From Hydractinia symbiolongicarpus (taxonomy: Eukaryota; Cnidaria; Hydrozoa; Anthoathecata; Hydractiniidae): a stretch of 64,000 nucleotides of DNA. Position numbers and translations under genes: made by a program. Location of the stretch: positions 6,820,001 through 6,884,000 of the forward strand of contig NC_079883.1 in assembly GCF_029227915.1 (NCBI RefSeq), given 5' to 3'. This document shows, in pieces, positions 23,776-36,000 of this stretch (the first letter of the stretch is position 1; each line of letters starts with the position of its first letter). The notes beneath the pieces are model-generated. The model was not told the origin of the DNA and ran no database searches. It worked only from the letters and a program-made list of their open reading frames with translations.

Positions 23776-23960
23776 TATTCGGTAGCCAATGGAAAAATCC
23801 ACGGGTTCGCCCGCCCTTTTTATACCGCATTGCGTGCGTCTCGCTACTTGCGCAGCTAAGCTACTATTTTGCGTGACAGACAGACAGATAAACAGACGTA
23901 TACAGATATTATAATATAGACTAGTCGTTGCCCGTGAAAAAATCCACGAAGCCGCCCGTC
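23776..23960 (-). mobile_element. Two nested or tandem Helitron-like 3' ends
   Basis: Read on the minus strand, one end lies at about 23,921-23,955 (arms CGTGG and CACG, then 'ggcaacga', CTAG at 23,924-23,921, then T). A second, slightly mutated end lies at about 23,770-23,800, where CTAG has become ATAG. The DNA between them, with runs of 'gacagacagata', matches 8,150-8,275 in reverse. One copy probably inserted into or next to another. Confidence 0.55.
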
Positions 23961-24825
23961 GCAACAAAGTCGCATTTGATATTCGTGTTTCTGCAACATG
24001 ATTTTCTAACTCAGCGGGGGGTCTGCGCAGAGACAGACAGACGACGGTATTTAGAGATAAGTAATGGTATCACAACAAGACAAAGTATGATAGAAGTTTT
24101 TATATATCTTAATATAGTTTTCAAAAGTTATTTCTGTTGAGAAAGTGCTCAATACCAACAAAGATAAAGTAGAGTGATGTTACAATGCAATGTATTTAAA
24201 GATAAGTTAAAAGTACATAACTGTCAGTTTCACGCTGAACGATTATCAAATGTACAGTGATAAACTACTTCAAAAATTTTATAAAAAACTGTGTAAATCC
24301 GGTGGGAATATACACAAGTCATAGACATAGAAGAGTAATACAATTGATTAAAACAGTTAAAAGGAAGACGTAAAGAATTATTTGTCCGGAGAGATAGATT
24401 TAAAATTGTTCAAATAAAACTTGTTGCTATGACGACACTTCGATATTAATTCTGTTCTTTTGTTTAGTAATTTCAGTTTGGATGTTATTATATGGTATTT
24501 TTCAGTGATGCACAAATTGCACGTTATCTTAATATATAATGGTGATACATGTAATTATGTTATATACTACATGTAACAAAATATAAGATGAAAAATATCA
24601 TGGACAATCAAAATGTATGGCTAGTTATTTTCCTTTAATCTCCTAAATAAGTCGCTACTGTATTTGAAGAAAGCATGTTTGAATAACTCCTATTCATTTC
24701 TTGTTGGGTATTAAAGGAGTTGATATCAGGGAACTGAAATGACGACTGTGGTGTTTGCGACTGATATTGAGGATACACAGGGCCACTGGTCTGAATGATT
24801 GGCGATGGGGTCAGTGGAGGACTAG

Positions 24826-25267
24826 TTAACGATGGAACTGTCTTTTTTTCTCATTCTGGAGCATGTATTTAAACATGATATTGTCAATTTCATGCTTAGC
24901 TCGCAATCTGTTGACGTTAGGCAATTTTCGCAACTTGATCGTCAGCAGATTTTCATAAAGTGTTTCTTCATCTCTTTCTGATGTTAATTTCAATCGTATC
25001 CATGAGCTCAATATCATATTGCTCCGGTGATTTTCTTTTATGTCTTTTAAAAGGTTTTCGGCCAGTCACTTTTGATACGTTTACTTCGTGTGATTTGTTA
25101 ATTGATGCAACAGGTGCATCGGTTAAATCATAATCTTTAACCCGTTCAGCTTCTTCCTCTCCCTCTTCCCTTTCCACAAGGGTCGTTTGAGATTGAAAAT
25201 TTGTTCCAGTTTCACTATCCAAAAAATGCTGCTCCAGCCAACAAGGGGATATTTCAGACAATTTCAC
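24826..25267 (-). pseudogene. MADF/BESS-type accessory protein fragment
   Basis: Two overlapping frames (25,267-24,968 and 25,017-24,826) join through a frame change near 25,000. The C-terminal part (DEETLYENLLTIKLRKLP and onward to EIDNIMFKYM) fits a BESS motif, the protein-interaction end of MADF-BESS proteins. Just upstream, beyond 25,267 on the minus strand, a VDDTWKKY stretch looks like the end of a MADF domain. Such proteins are the usual second gene of Harbinger elements and are also host genes. Given the transposase remnant nearby, I take it as transposon-derived and broken. Confidence 0.5.
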
Positions 25268-25440
25268 ACTGCCATCATTATTTGGTTATATTTCTTCCAA
25301 GTATCATCAACCTTGGCTACACCTACTTCCTAAAATGAAGCAACATTACACCGGGTTTTGCAAATAAAATACACGGTGATTATTGCGGTGAGACAAGATT
25401 TACATTTTAAATTTCGTTGAAGCAATTATTAATTTCAAAA

Positions 25441-26231
25441 AATAACGGAGCCCCGATATACTGGTCAACAACCTTTTTTTGACCCAGATACATATCCAGA
25501 AGATACACGAATTCGAAGGTATCTGTGAAATATGTGAGCTGCGATATGATGCACAGGTCACAGATCCCCCTAAAGTGTCTATGGACGCAGCCTTACAAAG
25601 GTGGAAGGTGGAGCATCAACTACAGACACAAACCCAGACCAAACTTAGTGCAATATGATGCAATACGAGATCCATGGCGCTCAAGAGAAAAAGTGGTGAA
25701 GCTACTTGGTATTTTCTCTTCCAACAGGTTATACACTGATTGGACAGTTGCACAGCCAAATGAGAAGGCATGTAAAGGAGTAAATTGGGATGTTTTTAAA
25801 GACACCATGCATAACTTTTACAAATCTACAGAAAATCCTACATTAATGAATTTCCATTTCCGAGCACTTACTCAAACAATGATGAAACTTTTTCAGCCTT
25901 TTGCAATCGTGTCCAGAAGAAAGTCAAACATTGTAATTTTAAGTTTGTAAGCCCGACATGCACAGCTGAAGAAACATCTATTCGGGATCAAATTGTCATT
26001 GGTACTCATGAAAATCAGATTAGAGAACAGGCCTTGAGAAAATCTTGGCATCCAAAAACTCTACGGACAGAAGGAGTGAAAATATCAGATGAAGCAGTAA
26101 ATAAAATGGGTAGATATTTCTTCTCAAAATTGAGGAAAAACAATGCGAACTATGCAAATTACAAAAAGTCATTTTTGAATGAAAAAGAACGTTGCACTGT
26201 ACTACATGGTACGCATTTTATAAAAATATAA
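25441..26231 (+). pseudogene. Retrotransposon gag-like remnant
   Basis: The first open frame ends at 25,950. A second frame through the following DNA has VKHCNFKFVSPTCTAEETS followed by IRDQIVIGTH and an ALRKSW segment near 26,030. That order resembles gag-type proteins of Ty3/gypsy-like elements as I remember them. There is a frame change near 25,900. No protease, reverse transcriptase or long terminal repeats are visible. Assignment to Ty3 is tentative. Confidence 0.45.
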
Positions 26232-26524
26232 CAAATTTTAAAATAAACTTTATTGTAACACTTGTTTTGCTGATGATTGTTGTATAAACATCGTTGCCCG
26301 TCCTTTATATAACGCATTTTTTGTTTCCGTAACACGATGTTTTTCTCGCAGACAAACAGGCAAACTACGGCTATTATTAATAAGATTCGCCAAATCCTCT
26401 CTACCCAAAATTCCCTTTTCAGGGCAGTTTTTGATCATAATTACTTTAACGCACGTTATGTACTCGTGAAAAAAGTAAGAAACAAAATGTGAGTGTCTTT
26501 TTGCATCGATCGCTTTACAACATT

Positions 26525-29500
26525 CTAAACCTTGGTGCCAGAGTACGATGATGTTCGTGATCGTGTTCGCAATTCGTTCTCATCATCGCCACCCAATTGC
26601 ATCTCAGCTTCTGAGTAATCATCTTCTAGCATTGCTAAATCTTCTCTTGCATCTGAAAATTCTCTTTCCTCCATACCTTCACCAACATACCAATGCACAA
26701 ATGCACGCATCGAATACATGCGATCAAACTTTAAAGCCAAAGCATTCCAGGCTTCAGCAATAGCTGTTGTATTGCTTAACATACACACAGCTCTCGAAGC
26801 TGTAGGAAATCCAAATTCAGGAATAGACGATACTGGTTGGTAATTGATATCAATTTTAAATCCAGCTGGACACCAATCAACAAATTGTATGGTACGTTTT
26901 GTTTTGATTGCAGCGATACTGGCATTGACATCTTTTGATACAACATCACCTCGGTAAAGTAAACAACAAGATATGAATTTTTCTTTGGCGTGATTTGTTT
27001 TTTCAAAACATTGGTCGGTTAACTCAGTAACAGAATAATTTTTTTTAGTGAAATCTCCAAATGTAGTGAAACCTTTAAAAGTGTGAGATGCGTATGATAC
27101 CTTAGAGAAGTTGAAATTTGGATGCGGAATCAAATTTCTCCGGATGTCGTCTAAATTTGCATTCAATGAACCACCAAAACGTAACGAAGTTGTGATGCTT
27201 GACAATACTTGACTTATTAAGTGATTTAATCTCGTATAAGATCTGCACCGAAAAGAAAGGTTACAAATATCGTAGAAAACCTTGTTATCTATCATAAAAA
27301 TGCAATCAACTAGCCTACGCGAGGCATGTGCAGTAAGAATAGAATTATACGGTTCCAAAACTGAGGTACTGATCTCAGGAGTTGGGTAAACTGCGAATTC
27401 AATGTTTACCTTTCTTCCATAATATTCAGTTAATCGATCTATCAGTAGGGAGTAAAATCCAGACCCAGTCCCTCCACCAAGAGAGCGGAACAAAAGAAAT
27501 CCCTGTAAGGAACCACATTGATCCGTAAGTTTTCTAATCTGGTCGATGGTTTGATCAACTAGTTTCTCGCCAACATTGTGATACGCACGTGCGTAAAGGT
27601 TACCAGTGTTTTCATTTCCGTTAATGAGCTGCTCTGTTTGAAATAAGTATTGGTAGGGTCCATTTCGGATCTCATCTAAAAGTAAAATGAAACCGCGAGT
27701 ATGTAACTTTTTTCTTCTCTGTGTAATAAGATATTTATAAAAAGATGATCACTTCTCGCACAATCTCGACTTCAGAACCCTTTTTAGCGGGATAGCGAGA
27801 AAGAAAAAGAGCGCCAATAGTTTTACAAAGATTGTCCTGCGACAAGTGTGCAATGCAAAAGCAAAATGGCGGTACGTATTTGAGCGTTTATGAAATTAGC
27901 TATTTATTTATTTAAAAAAAATGCTATAAAGTTCCCGAGCTTCGTAAATTAATATTAAAGAAATTTTGTTTTGCATTTGTTATTAAATTGTATCTCCATT
28001 AAGAATATCATAAACACTTTATTCCATAATATCGCCAATGAAGAGGAGAGGGGGGAGGCTTGCACTGGGTAGTTGTAAGTAGCACGTTTTAATTCTGTAA
28101 AGTGGTTAAATTTTTAATATTTCATTTAAAAAGTATACAATCTATATCGAAAAATATCAAACAAACGAATAGTACAGTTGTAGCTACCATTTATTTATGT
28201 ATGCACCCTTACATGCCCATTTTATAAAAACAATTTTATCGCTTAAACTTTGCAAATATGAAAATTTACCGGTAGTGGATAATATTCTCAATAAAAAAGT
28301 TGCTGCAAAATTCTAGAAGAAATGAAATGAAATGAAAAAATGAAATACACCAAAAAAGATCTAATGAATCATGGAATTTTGCACTGAGGGTCCACGTTTA
28401 ATGCAATTTGAAACATGACGAACGAACACTAAATGTGATGAATAAAGACGCTGGTTGCCAATCACAAAATTATGTAATGTTATAACGTTAGCTAAATATA
28501 ATTTATTTTTCAATAGGTATATAAATGGCTTAACCATAACAATCAAGTGCTATTGCACACTCGACAAACTTGTCTGCTAGTTTATCACGCCTGTACGGCC
28601 TGTAATCATACAAACATCAGACCTGAGGCTATTTATTCTCGTCGTTCGGTATAAAAAAAGCGCGAGGTCGCTTCTCTCACTGAAACTAAAAAAAAAATTA
28701 CTGAGAATGAACTTACCAATTACCAATGGTTCCATGTCAACGAAAACAGCACGTGGTATATGATGACGAGATCTGGTCTCAGCAAAAAAAGTGTTTAACG
28801 GCTCATCATAGCTGTCTGAAGATGTGTCGAAGCCTGCCATTAGCCCGTCCGGTTGGATACCATGCTCCAAACAATACAACTCCCAACATGCTTTGCCAAT
28901 TTGACATCCAGCTTGTCCAACGTGTACCGAAATACATTCACGCTATAATGTAAAAAAAACTAAGTAAACAAATGAAAAAAAAATTGTTGTATAAATATAA
29001 TATACATGAAAGCGATATATGTGAATATGCTGTATATAGATGGTGTATGTGAAGATGGGATGTGGAGACGATTTATATGAAGATAGTATATATGGAAATG
29101 ATATATATAAAGAAATGATATATATAAAGTATATGTGGAGATGATATATATGAAAGCGATATATATGCATATGCTGTATATGAATATGGTTATGTGGTTA
29201 TATGGGAAGATGATATATATGAAGGCAGTATATTTGAAGAAGATAAATTGCATATAGATAGTATATGTGGAAATGGCATATATGCATATAGGGACATATT
29301 TTATGTAAAGATGGTATATGAAGGTAGTATATGTGGACAATACATTTAAGGATAATAAATGTGAAGATAATATATGTGAAGATAATTTTAAACTTTTGCA
29401 GAAAATTATTTTTTGAGCCTTCCAGCTAATGTTAGGTAAATATATATACCAACGTGTAGAGCAATGAAAAGTGCATATTTTATGATGACTTTATAATGTT

Positions 29501-30422
29501 TGCTTGTTTTGCATGAGACGACTTTATGGAGACTTTTATCGTGACAATAACTACACCAAAAAAGGTATACTATGAATCTCAACTAAGCTGAAAATTTAAA
29601 CGCATGCTAATTTAGCCTTTCAAATACAAGGATTTCTTTCAGTACACAAAAATTTTAAAAAAAAACACGGTGTCAAGAGTTGTCTTAAATTTTAACAGTT
29701 TTAAGAAGGTTTTGCAAACTTTCTGTAAAGAAGGTTTATTAGGTAAGTTATGTACAGGAAACTGTCGTCAATACCTGGTGGATGTTTCAACTAATCATCC
29801 ACTAGGTATTATTATTCTTGTATAAAACAAAATATGGCATGTCACCAAAACTATTTTCTAATTGATTCTCACCAATTGAACACAAACAACCAACAAAGTA
29901 TTCACGAAACAATTTCACTATACCGCAAAAATATCTAAAATACTGTACATTTTCAATTAATCACAGAGGACCTTTCCTACTGAATGCTTTTTTATAAGTG
30001 AAAGAACACAAACTATAATTTTATATAATTTTATATTCTTCTAGGAACAACCTTCTAGATGACTTTTTCTTTACGTACATGCTATCACTTTTTTGTTTTT
30101 ATATTCAAGAGTAGTGATTGTAAAGTTTTTGTAAATATTGTTTTACTCACTAAAGAAGTTTGGTGAAAAACATGATGATGTCTTCTACTTGCTTCTGCCA
30201 TCTTTTTAAACATCATACATTTTATGTTGAAAACTAATGTATTCATGTTTATTTAGGCGAAATATCTCTGTGATGTTGATCAATCAAAAATATACCAGTT
30301 CTATTGTCTTCACAAAAAATGGCAAAAATGCAAATTGTTTTTTTTATTTGAAGGCACAAGAAACTTGAAACAAAAGTAAAACAAAGTATTTTAAAAAAAA
30401 AAACAATAAACACACTTACCAT
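26525..30422 (-). CDS. Divergent alpha-tubulin, paralogue C (3 exons)
   Basis: Exon 1 is the ATG (30422-30420, donor GTAAGT), exon 2 is 28942-28717 (one codon longer than in the sisters), and exon 3 is 27675-26525. Joined, they give 1,380 nt, an open frame of 459 residues. Alpha-tubulin landmarks are present: MREC start, [17 protein letters not shown] and [12 protein letters not shown]. Residue 254 is Asp (LDDIRRN, GAC) in place of the catalytic Glu. The Lys40 loop is rebuilt with an extra residue and no Lys. The tail reads [20 protein letters not shown] and ends in a basic, Ser-rich stretch without the terminal Tyr, so detyrosination is not expected. It is closest to B in the exon 3 catalytic region. 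Introns are shorter than in B. Likely a specialised isotype. Confidence 0.8.
28970..29400. repeat. Minisatellite in intron 1 of tubulin C
   Basis: A purine-rich array of the same 'tatatgtggagatgatatatatgaa' family as at 17,800-18,190 starts about 30 bp from the exon 2 acceptor. The long minus-strand frames rich in Tyr, Ile and His are translations of the array. Confidence 0.65.
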
Positions 30423-30910
30423 TTTTAAAAATTTGATACAGTTTCAGCTTTCAACAAAACTATGTCCAATGAAATTGTTTGTGAAATTAAGATAGAAAAA
30501 ATAAAACTGCCTTTTAAAGAAAAAATTGTTTTCTTTAGTGGGTAAAGGTTATATTTTTGCACCAATTAAATCCTTTGTTTTTGTCACTGTTGAAAGTTGT
30601 CAAAGTTCTCTAAATATTTCACTGATTTATGACTATGTTTTCACTATATTGAAGTTGACAAACGGTCAATCTCATATCAAACTTTCATGATTGTCAAAAG
30701 AACTGTCAACAAAGTGACAGACCAAAGTTACCCCCGCTAACCCAGCTTCCCCTTGTGTTCCGCCTGTTGTATTATTTGATTTATATAAAAATATCATATT
30801 AATTGAATATTTTACTTTTCTTGATTGAATTACTATTTGACTATTTAAGTAAAGAAACATTTGAAAAGAGAAAAGTGGTCATTGCTCACTATTCTATAGA
30901 AAAGGAATTA
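30423..30910 (-). promoter_or_regulatory. Shared upstream region of tubulin C
   Basis: This is closely similar to the B upstream region, apart from a few small indels. Conservation runs from about 30,180 (inside intron 1) to about 30,910, and a weaker match continues to about 31,040 ('tttagagcaggg'), also seen upstream of A. Confidence 0.55.
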
Positions 30911-32542
30911 AAAAACTGAAGAGTAAATAACACAGTACTATCGCGTCTAATATCTTAAAGGCCAATAAATTATAGATTTTTAACCGCTCAATTCTTTGTT
31001 ATTGTATTTTCTGATAGAATTTAGAGCAGGGCCTTTGATAATGGGGGGCCAGGGGACATTTTCCATAAAGTTTTCAACATCAGTACACGTTGCTAATATG
31101 GTGGGTATAAAGTTCATATAAAGTGTGTTTGTACACGTCAATGTTGTTATTAAAATTGTCACAAAGAAATTGTTCTTTTTTCATATTTTCATTTCTTTAC
31201 GTGTTTTGTTCAAATTTTTATTTTTAACAATAACACCTCGAGGTAGAAGGGTTTTTCCATTTAACAAAGTAAAAGGTTAAAAAAATTCTGCTATGTCAGA
31301 TTCTACCATAGTGGTCCCATCAACGTCAATAAAATATAGCCCTCCGTTTTTATTATCGTATCGACGGACATGTAGAGCTATGATCGTCTAAGATCTGGCG
31401 AAAATTTGAGTTCAACCGGTGCATCTTCAAATTGGTATAAACAATTTAGGTGTAAATTCGATCCGTAGAAAGCCCATTTTGACCAATTCCTCCTTGATAT
31501 TTCATTTAACGTATATAAATACTTATTTCCTTTGTATAGCATCAAGGAAATAAAAATAATAGAAGTAAGTACTATAATGTATAACTTCTTCATTTATGAT
31601 TATTTTTTTTATCTGGAATATATAATTTTTACGACCTTTTATTTTCTGTTTTGTCTGTTTTACTTTTCCTCAGGAAGTTTGTTTCAAAAATATTATTTTA
31701 AGACTTCCTTTGGAAACCCTTTTTTTTGGCTGTCTATTGACAGGTGTAATAAAATTTTTGCCATTTCTCTTCACATAGGTGAAAAGAGAAATGAGTAATC
31801 AAATGAGGTCTTCTTAAACCTCTTTAAAAACTTTGCAGATTTTTTTTTCTAAAATGAGTAGATCTTAAAAGATGGATACCAAATAACTAGAATATTTTTG
31901 ATTTTAAGAATTTTTTATTGCAATGTGTCTATGATTCAATCAAACAGCTACTAACAAAGCGAACATTTGAGATGTTGTTTGATCAATTTCAGCTTCTGTG
32001 TGTTTTTCAAATTTCCAGTTGTTTTGTGCTCCTGATTTTTTCACATCGACTCTAACAAGACAGATGCTAAAAATTACACATTTTCACAGATGGAAGGGCG
32101 TACTTACGGAAACAAAAAAAATTGGTCATATTATCGATTTCTATAAATTTGCATGTTTACGACTTTAAAAATTCATTTAAAACAATTAGAAAGGATATTC
32201 GTACAATCTTTATAAAAGTTTTAAACACAGCTGGTGTGGATACTATAAATTGACTGATTATTCACTGAGTGATAACATATGAAACAAACGTCACAGCAAC
32301 ATATCGGATACATTTATACTGGTGAAAATTGTAAGATTTTTTAAAATTTTTGATTTAAATGTTTTATGTTATTTTGTAATTTAGAAAAACTTAACTACTT
32401 CTGCTCTTGTGGTGTTAAAAAGTAGCCAGACCTGTTAAAGTTTTGATATGGAATTTGCATCATTTAGATGTTACATTACACAAAATTTTGTTATGGCGTT
32501 AAATTTTATTATAACTTTCTCAATATCGTTTTAGATACGACA
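30911..32542. other. Non-coding stretch
   Basis: No supported gene. The sequence 'cgttttag' just before the neuropeptide ATG (32,528-32,535) could be a 3' splice site, so an upstream 5' untranslated exon of that gene may lie in this stretch. Confidence 0.35.
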
Positions 32543-33061
32543 ATGCTAGCCTTATCAATCGCGTTTGTTTTGGCTGTCACCATTTCCGCGGCTCCGCACG
32601 GAAATGATAATGACATAGAAGATCTAATTTCAGCACTTAGTTCGAAACGAGAACGACCACGTCCTGGCCGAGAGTTATACAACAGAGGTGCCATGCCCCC
32701 AAGAATAGGAAGAGCGTATTATGACGACATGCAAGATAGTTTTCTTCACACATTAAAAAGAGATTTGATGGAAAAAGTTGAAGAAGAGTTTACCAAGCGA
32801 CAGTGGAGAGCGTCACGATTGGGTAAGGACTGGCTGCGACACCATGGCAAGAGAATGCAGGATTCGTTTCTGCACAAAAAATCAATTTTTGACATTCTAA
32901 AAGACGAAGTCAACGATGAAACAAAAAAGGAAACATCCTTTGTGCAGAAGCTGAAGAAAAGTTTCCCAGAATGTTACAACAGTAGGGATCCTTTATGTGA
33001 CAAGCTCTACGAAGATTTAGAAAAAATTTTAACTGAACTACTTGAAATAACATTGCAATGA
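32543..33061 (+). CDS. Neuropeptide precursor with RPRP-amide-type peptide
   Basis: The precursor is 172 residues, counted from the ATG at 32,543, which directly begins a signal peptide (MLALSIAFVLAVTISA, cleavage near residue 17). The open frame extends upstream, but this start gives a clean signal sequence. Amidation-plus-cleavage sites are visible: ERPRPG-R (37-43, preceded by KR), MPPRIG-R (51-57), QWRASRLG-K (87-95, preceded by KR; Gln can become pyroGlu) and DWLRHHG-KR (96-104). Predicted products therefore include an ERPRP-amide, a PPRI-amide, an RL-amide and an RHH-amide. MQDSFLH occurs twice (63-69 and 105-111). The C-terminal part has two Cys (144, 152) and an amphipathic helix. In hydrozoan medusae, W/RPRP-amides act as oocyte maturation hormones. 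The RPRP sequence makes that family the best match, but the flanking peptides look different. Precursor class confidence is high, exact family moderate. Confidence 0.75.
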   Translation: MLALSIAFVLAVTISAAPHGNDNDIEDLISALSSKRERPRPGRELYNRGAMPPRIGRAYYDDMQDSFLHTLKRDLMEKVEEEFTKRQWRASRLGKDWLRHHGKRMQDSFLHKKSIFDILKDEVNDETKKETSFVQKLKKSFPECYNSRDPLCDKLYEDLEKILTELLEITLQ

Positions 33062-36000
33062 GAAGAAGAACAAAATCTACATTATACTCATTTCATTTTT
33101 ATTTATTAATTTTTCACGCTTATGTACGTGATTAAGTTGTAAGATAATATTCAGAAGGATTTTCTTCTTAAAAAACTTGCCTTTTCCATCCTCTATTTCG
33201 CTCCAATACCTTAGCCGATGTTTTTAAATAGTGTTAATTTTCGATGGGTGGTGTTATAAAGGATCAGCGTAAAATGGCCGGCGCCAAAAGGACAGAAATT
33301 TTTTTTAAAACAACGGCGCTAACTTTATGAAAGCATGCAATTTTAGGTCTTAGAAATTTCAGAAATAACAAAGTTTCAAAGAAGTTCATAAAAAACGAAA
33401 TTGAAGAAAAAAACACAAAATAAAACAAAATGTAATTGATTGACCTAATTTATCAATTCTGTTAAGAAAAATCGTATGTCATCAATAGTAGTTGTTTTTT
33501 CTTCTACATCGAGTAATTTTTGGGACAGGCGGAATAAAAGCTGACGTAAAAAAGGTCCCCACAACTTTATAAATTCGTTTAAAACCATTTCATACATTCT
33601 GTGTACTAGAATCCAGCCAAAACAGATTATTTGCGGAATGTTCGATCACAAATGATTTGTAGCTAACTTTTTTTTTTTTTTAATTTTGTGGTCAAAGCAG
33701 GATTTTTCTGATTATCTTAAGGGAAGTTTCTTTTTTAGAGCAATACTTCGCGAATTACCACGAAAGCGCAATTCCACGGGACAAGGTTCCAACTGTGATT
33801 TGAAAAACCCGAATGACAGAAGCAGAAATATTTTTTTAAGATGTTTTCACGGCGAATATTTTCACTCTGCAATAATGGTTAATTTCAGCAAAATAATCTC
33901 CCTTAAAATGTTTTTGAGCTATATAACACAATCCCATAAATTTCTCACTGTTAACCCGAATTAAATTTATTATCCATCGTGGGAAAACAATCCGAAGTTG
34001 GTTTTCTTTTTCTTTTTTTTTTTGAAAAATAATGAGGGTAATAACATTCGGTAATGATAAATTGAGCTATAGATATTCGGCAACATGTTGTGCTAACCAT
34101 ATGAAAAGAATGCAACAAATATTGATGAAAGCATAATACGCTTGTCTAAAAAAGAACTCAATTTTGCCAAAAATAAAAACACAATAAGAACAGTTTAGGC
34201 TCAAATTATTGTTTTCGGGGCTGAGTTTAAACTTTACAATGTAAATTCTCTTCCAATATTTTCTAAGTTATGTTATCTGGAGACTTGCTTGAAAGATATT
34301 TGTTTTTTTGTTGTTGTTTTTTTACAATTATGGAGCAAGTCTAAGTTTGTCTTTTTATGCGTGAAGAGTTCTCGCCAGTTCTATTTCCCATTCTGATACG
34401 CGATCAACAACTTACCAAAGTTTACACGTATTTTACTTTCATTTTCTGTATCAAACTGGATGATGTTTACATCGTAACAGCTCAAACCGAACCTGGACTG
34501 GTCTTTTAAAGAACCAACGTCTGTTCCTTCTTTGTATCCACGGTTTTCCTATCCAAAAAATATTGAAAAAACACTCCTAAATGGCTCAGGAGGTTTTTAA
34601 TCCTGAATACGAAAAAATGAAGCAACCAAGCAAATAATCGCGATCGTTTTATCCTGATTCGATTGTTAATGAACACAATTATAGATCTCTATTAATAACA
34701 AAAACGTCTATTTTTTTATACAACCTCTAAGTCTCAAAGAAAAAATTCCATCAATAACAACAAAACATGGCAGAACTCTAAAGTTGTGTTCTTACTATTA
34801 AAAAGAAATGAAGTACAAACTACAATCGTAGTGGTAATATGTTGAGACAGGGTTGCTATTTTTAGCCGCCACAAGTAATTGCGTAGGCTATTTCTATACA
34901 AGATTGACGCATTTTAAAAGTGTCTAAATTCACTTGTGAATGATCAGTGTGGACTTTAATTGGGTTAGCTCCGAAAAAAAAGCAGCTTTGAGATAAGGGA
35001 ACAAGGAAACCCCGGGGGACAAGGATGTCGCAGACAAGTGAATTAGACAAATGAAATACGTATAGCATTTTTTAATACCGGACTACAATTTTTTAACTTT
35101 CTTAACTTTTAAAATACGTGTTAATAAAAAATTAAAACAACATAGTTTGCAGGTGATAATACAATATTGGACAGGGTTGTCTTTCAATACTTAAAATCAC
35201 TTAATCACAATGTAAGAGCTTTGTTTAACCTTGAACTGTTTATGGTTATCAACCTCGACCTCAGTGATTTCTTATGCCCTGTATATTGTGAAAGGAGTGG
35301 AAAGGAACAATAAAGCGCTAGGGACAAGGTTGCATGATCTGTATACGACGATTGCGTGCAGGATAAAAGACGGACCAGATTAAAGAGAAAAACCAAATAA
35401 AAGCATAAAGTCCGATAAGTGACTTGTGTTTTTACCCTTTGTTGAACCAATTAATGTATTGTAATCGCATTACACGTAGAAGGAAGATCTTTTGTGCGTG
35501 TGACGCTATTTTTAGATTGCAATGACGTCATTTAAAATCCTTTTTTTGTGAAACGCCGATGCTTTAATTCATCAAGTAACTCTGGAAAAGCATCAAAAGG
35601 GTAACGTTACTAACTTAACAGAACAGACAATAATGTAAGAGCTTTAATGACGTTGATGACGTGCATCGCCTGAAAAATTATGTTGACTGTTTTATCAACA
35701 ACTTTATCCCAAATGGTGTGAGAAAAAATTGAAAATAATACTTTTAAATAAACAATCTTTTCATCAGATGCGGGTTAACAGCGTATTTAAGTACCCTAAC
35801 AATACCCGTTAGTTATTATTTAACAAACATCGAGTTATTTTAAAACCAAATCAAGTGGTGTTTTGGTTTCATGTTTAAATTTTTCCTTTCAAGAGTTAAT
35901 TAGGTTAATTTGTAATCAGTATGCATGAATAAAAAAGCTGTTGCCATTCAATTTTGAATCACATTCCCAGGACACAAGAAAAATTCTACCATAGTACCGT

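Noticed and set aside
28943-29340. Minus-strand frames full of Tyr, Ile and His
   Set aside because: They are translations of the intron 1 minisatellite and have no start context or domain.
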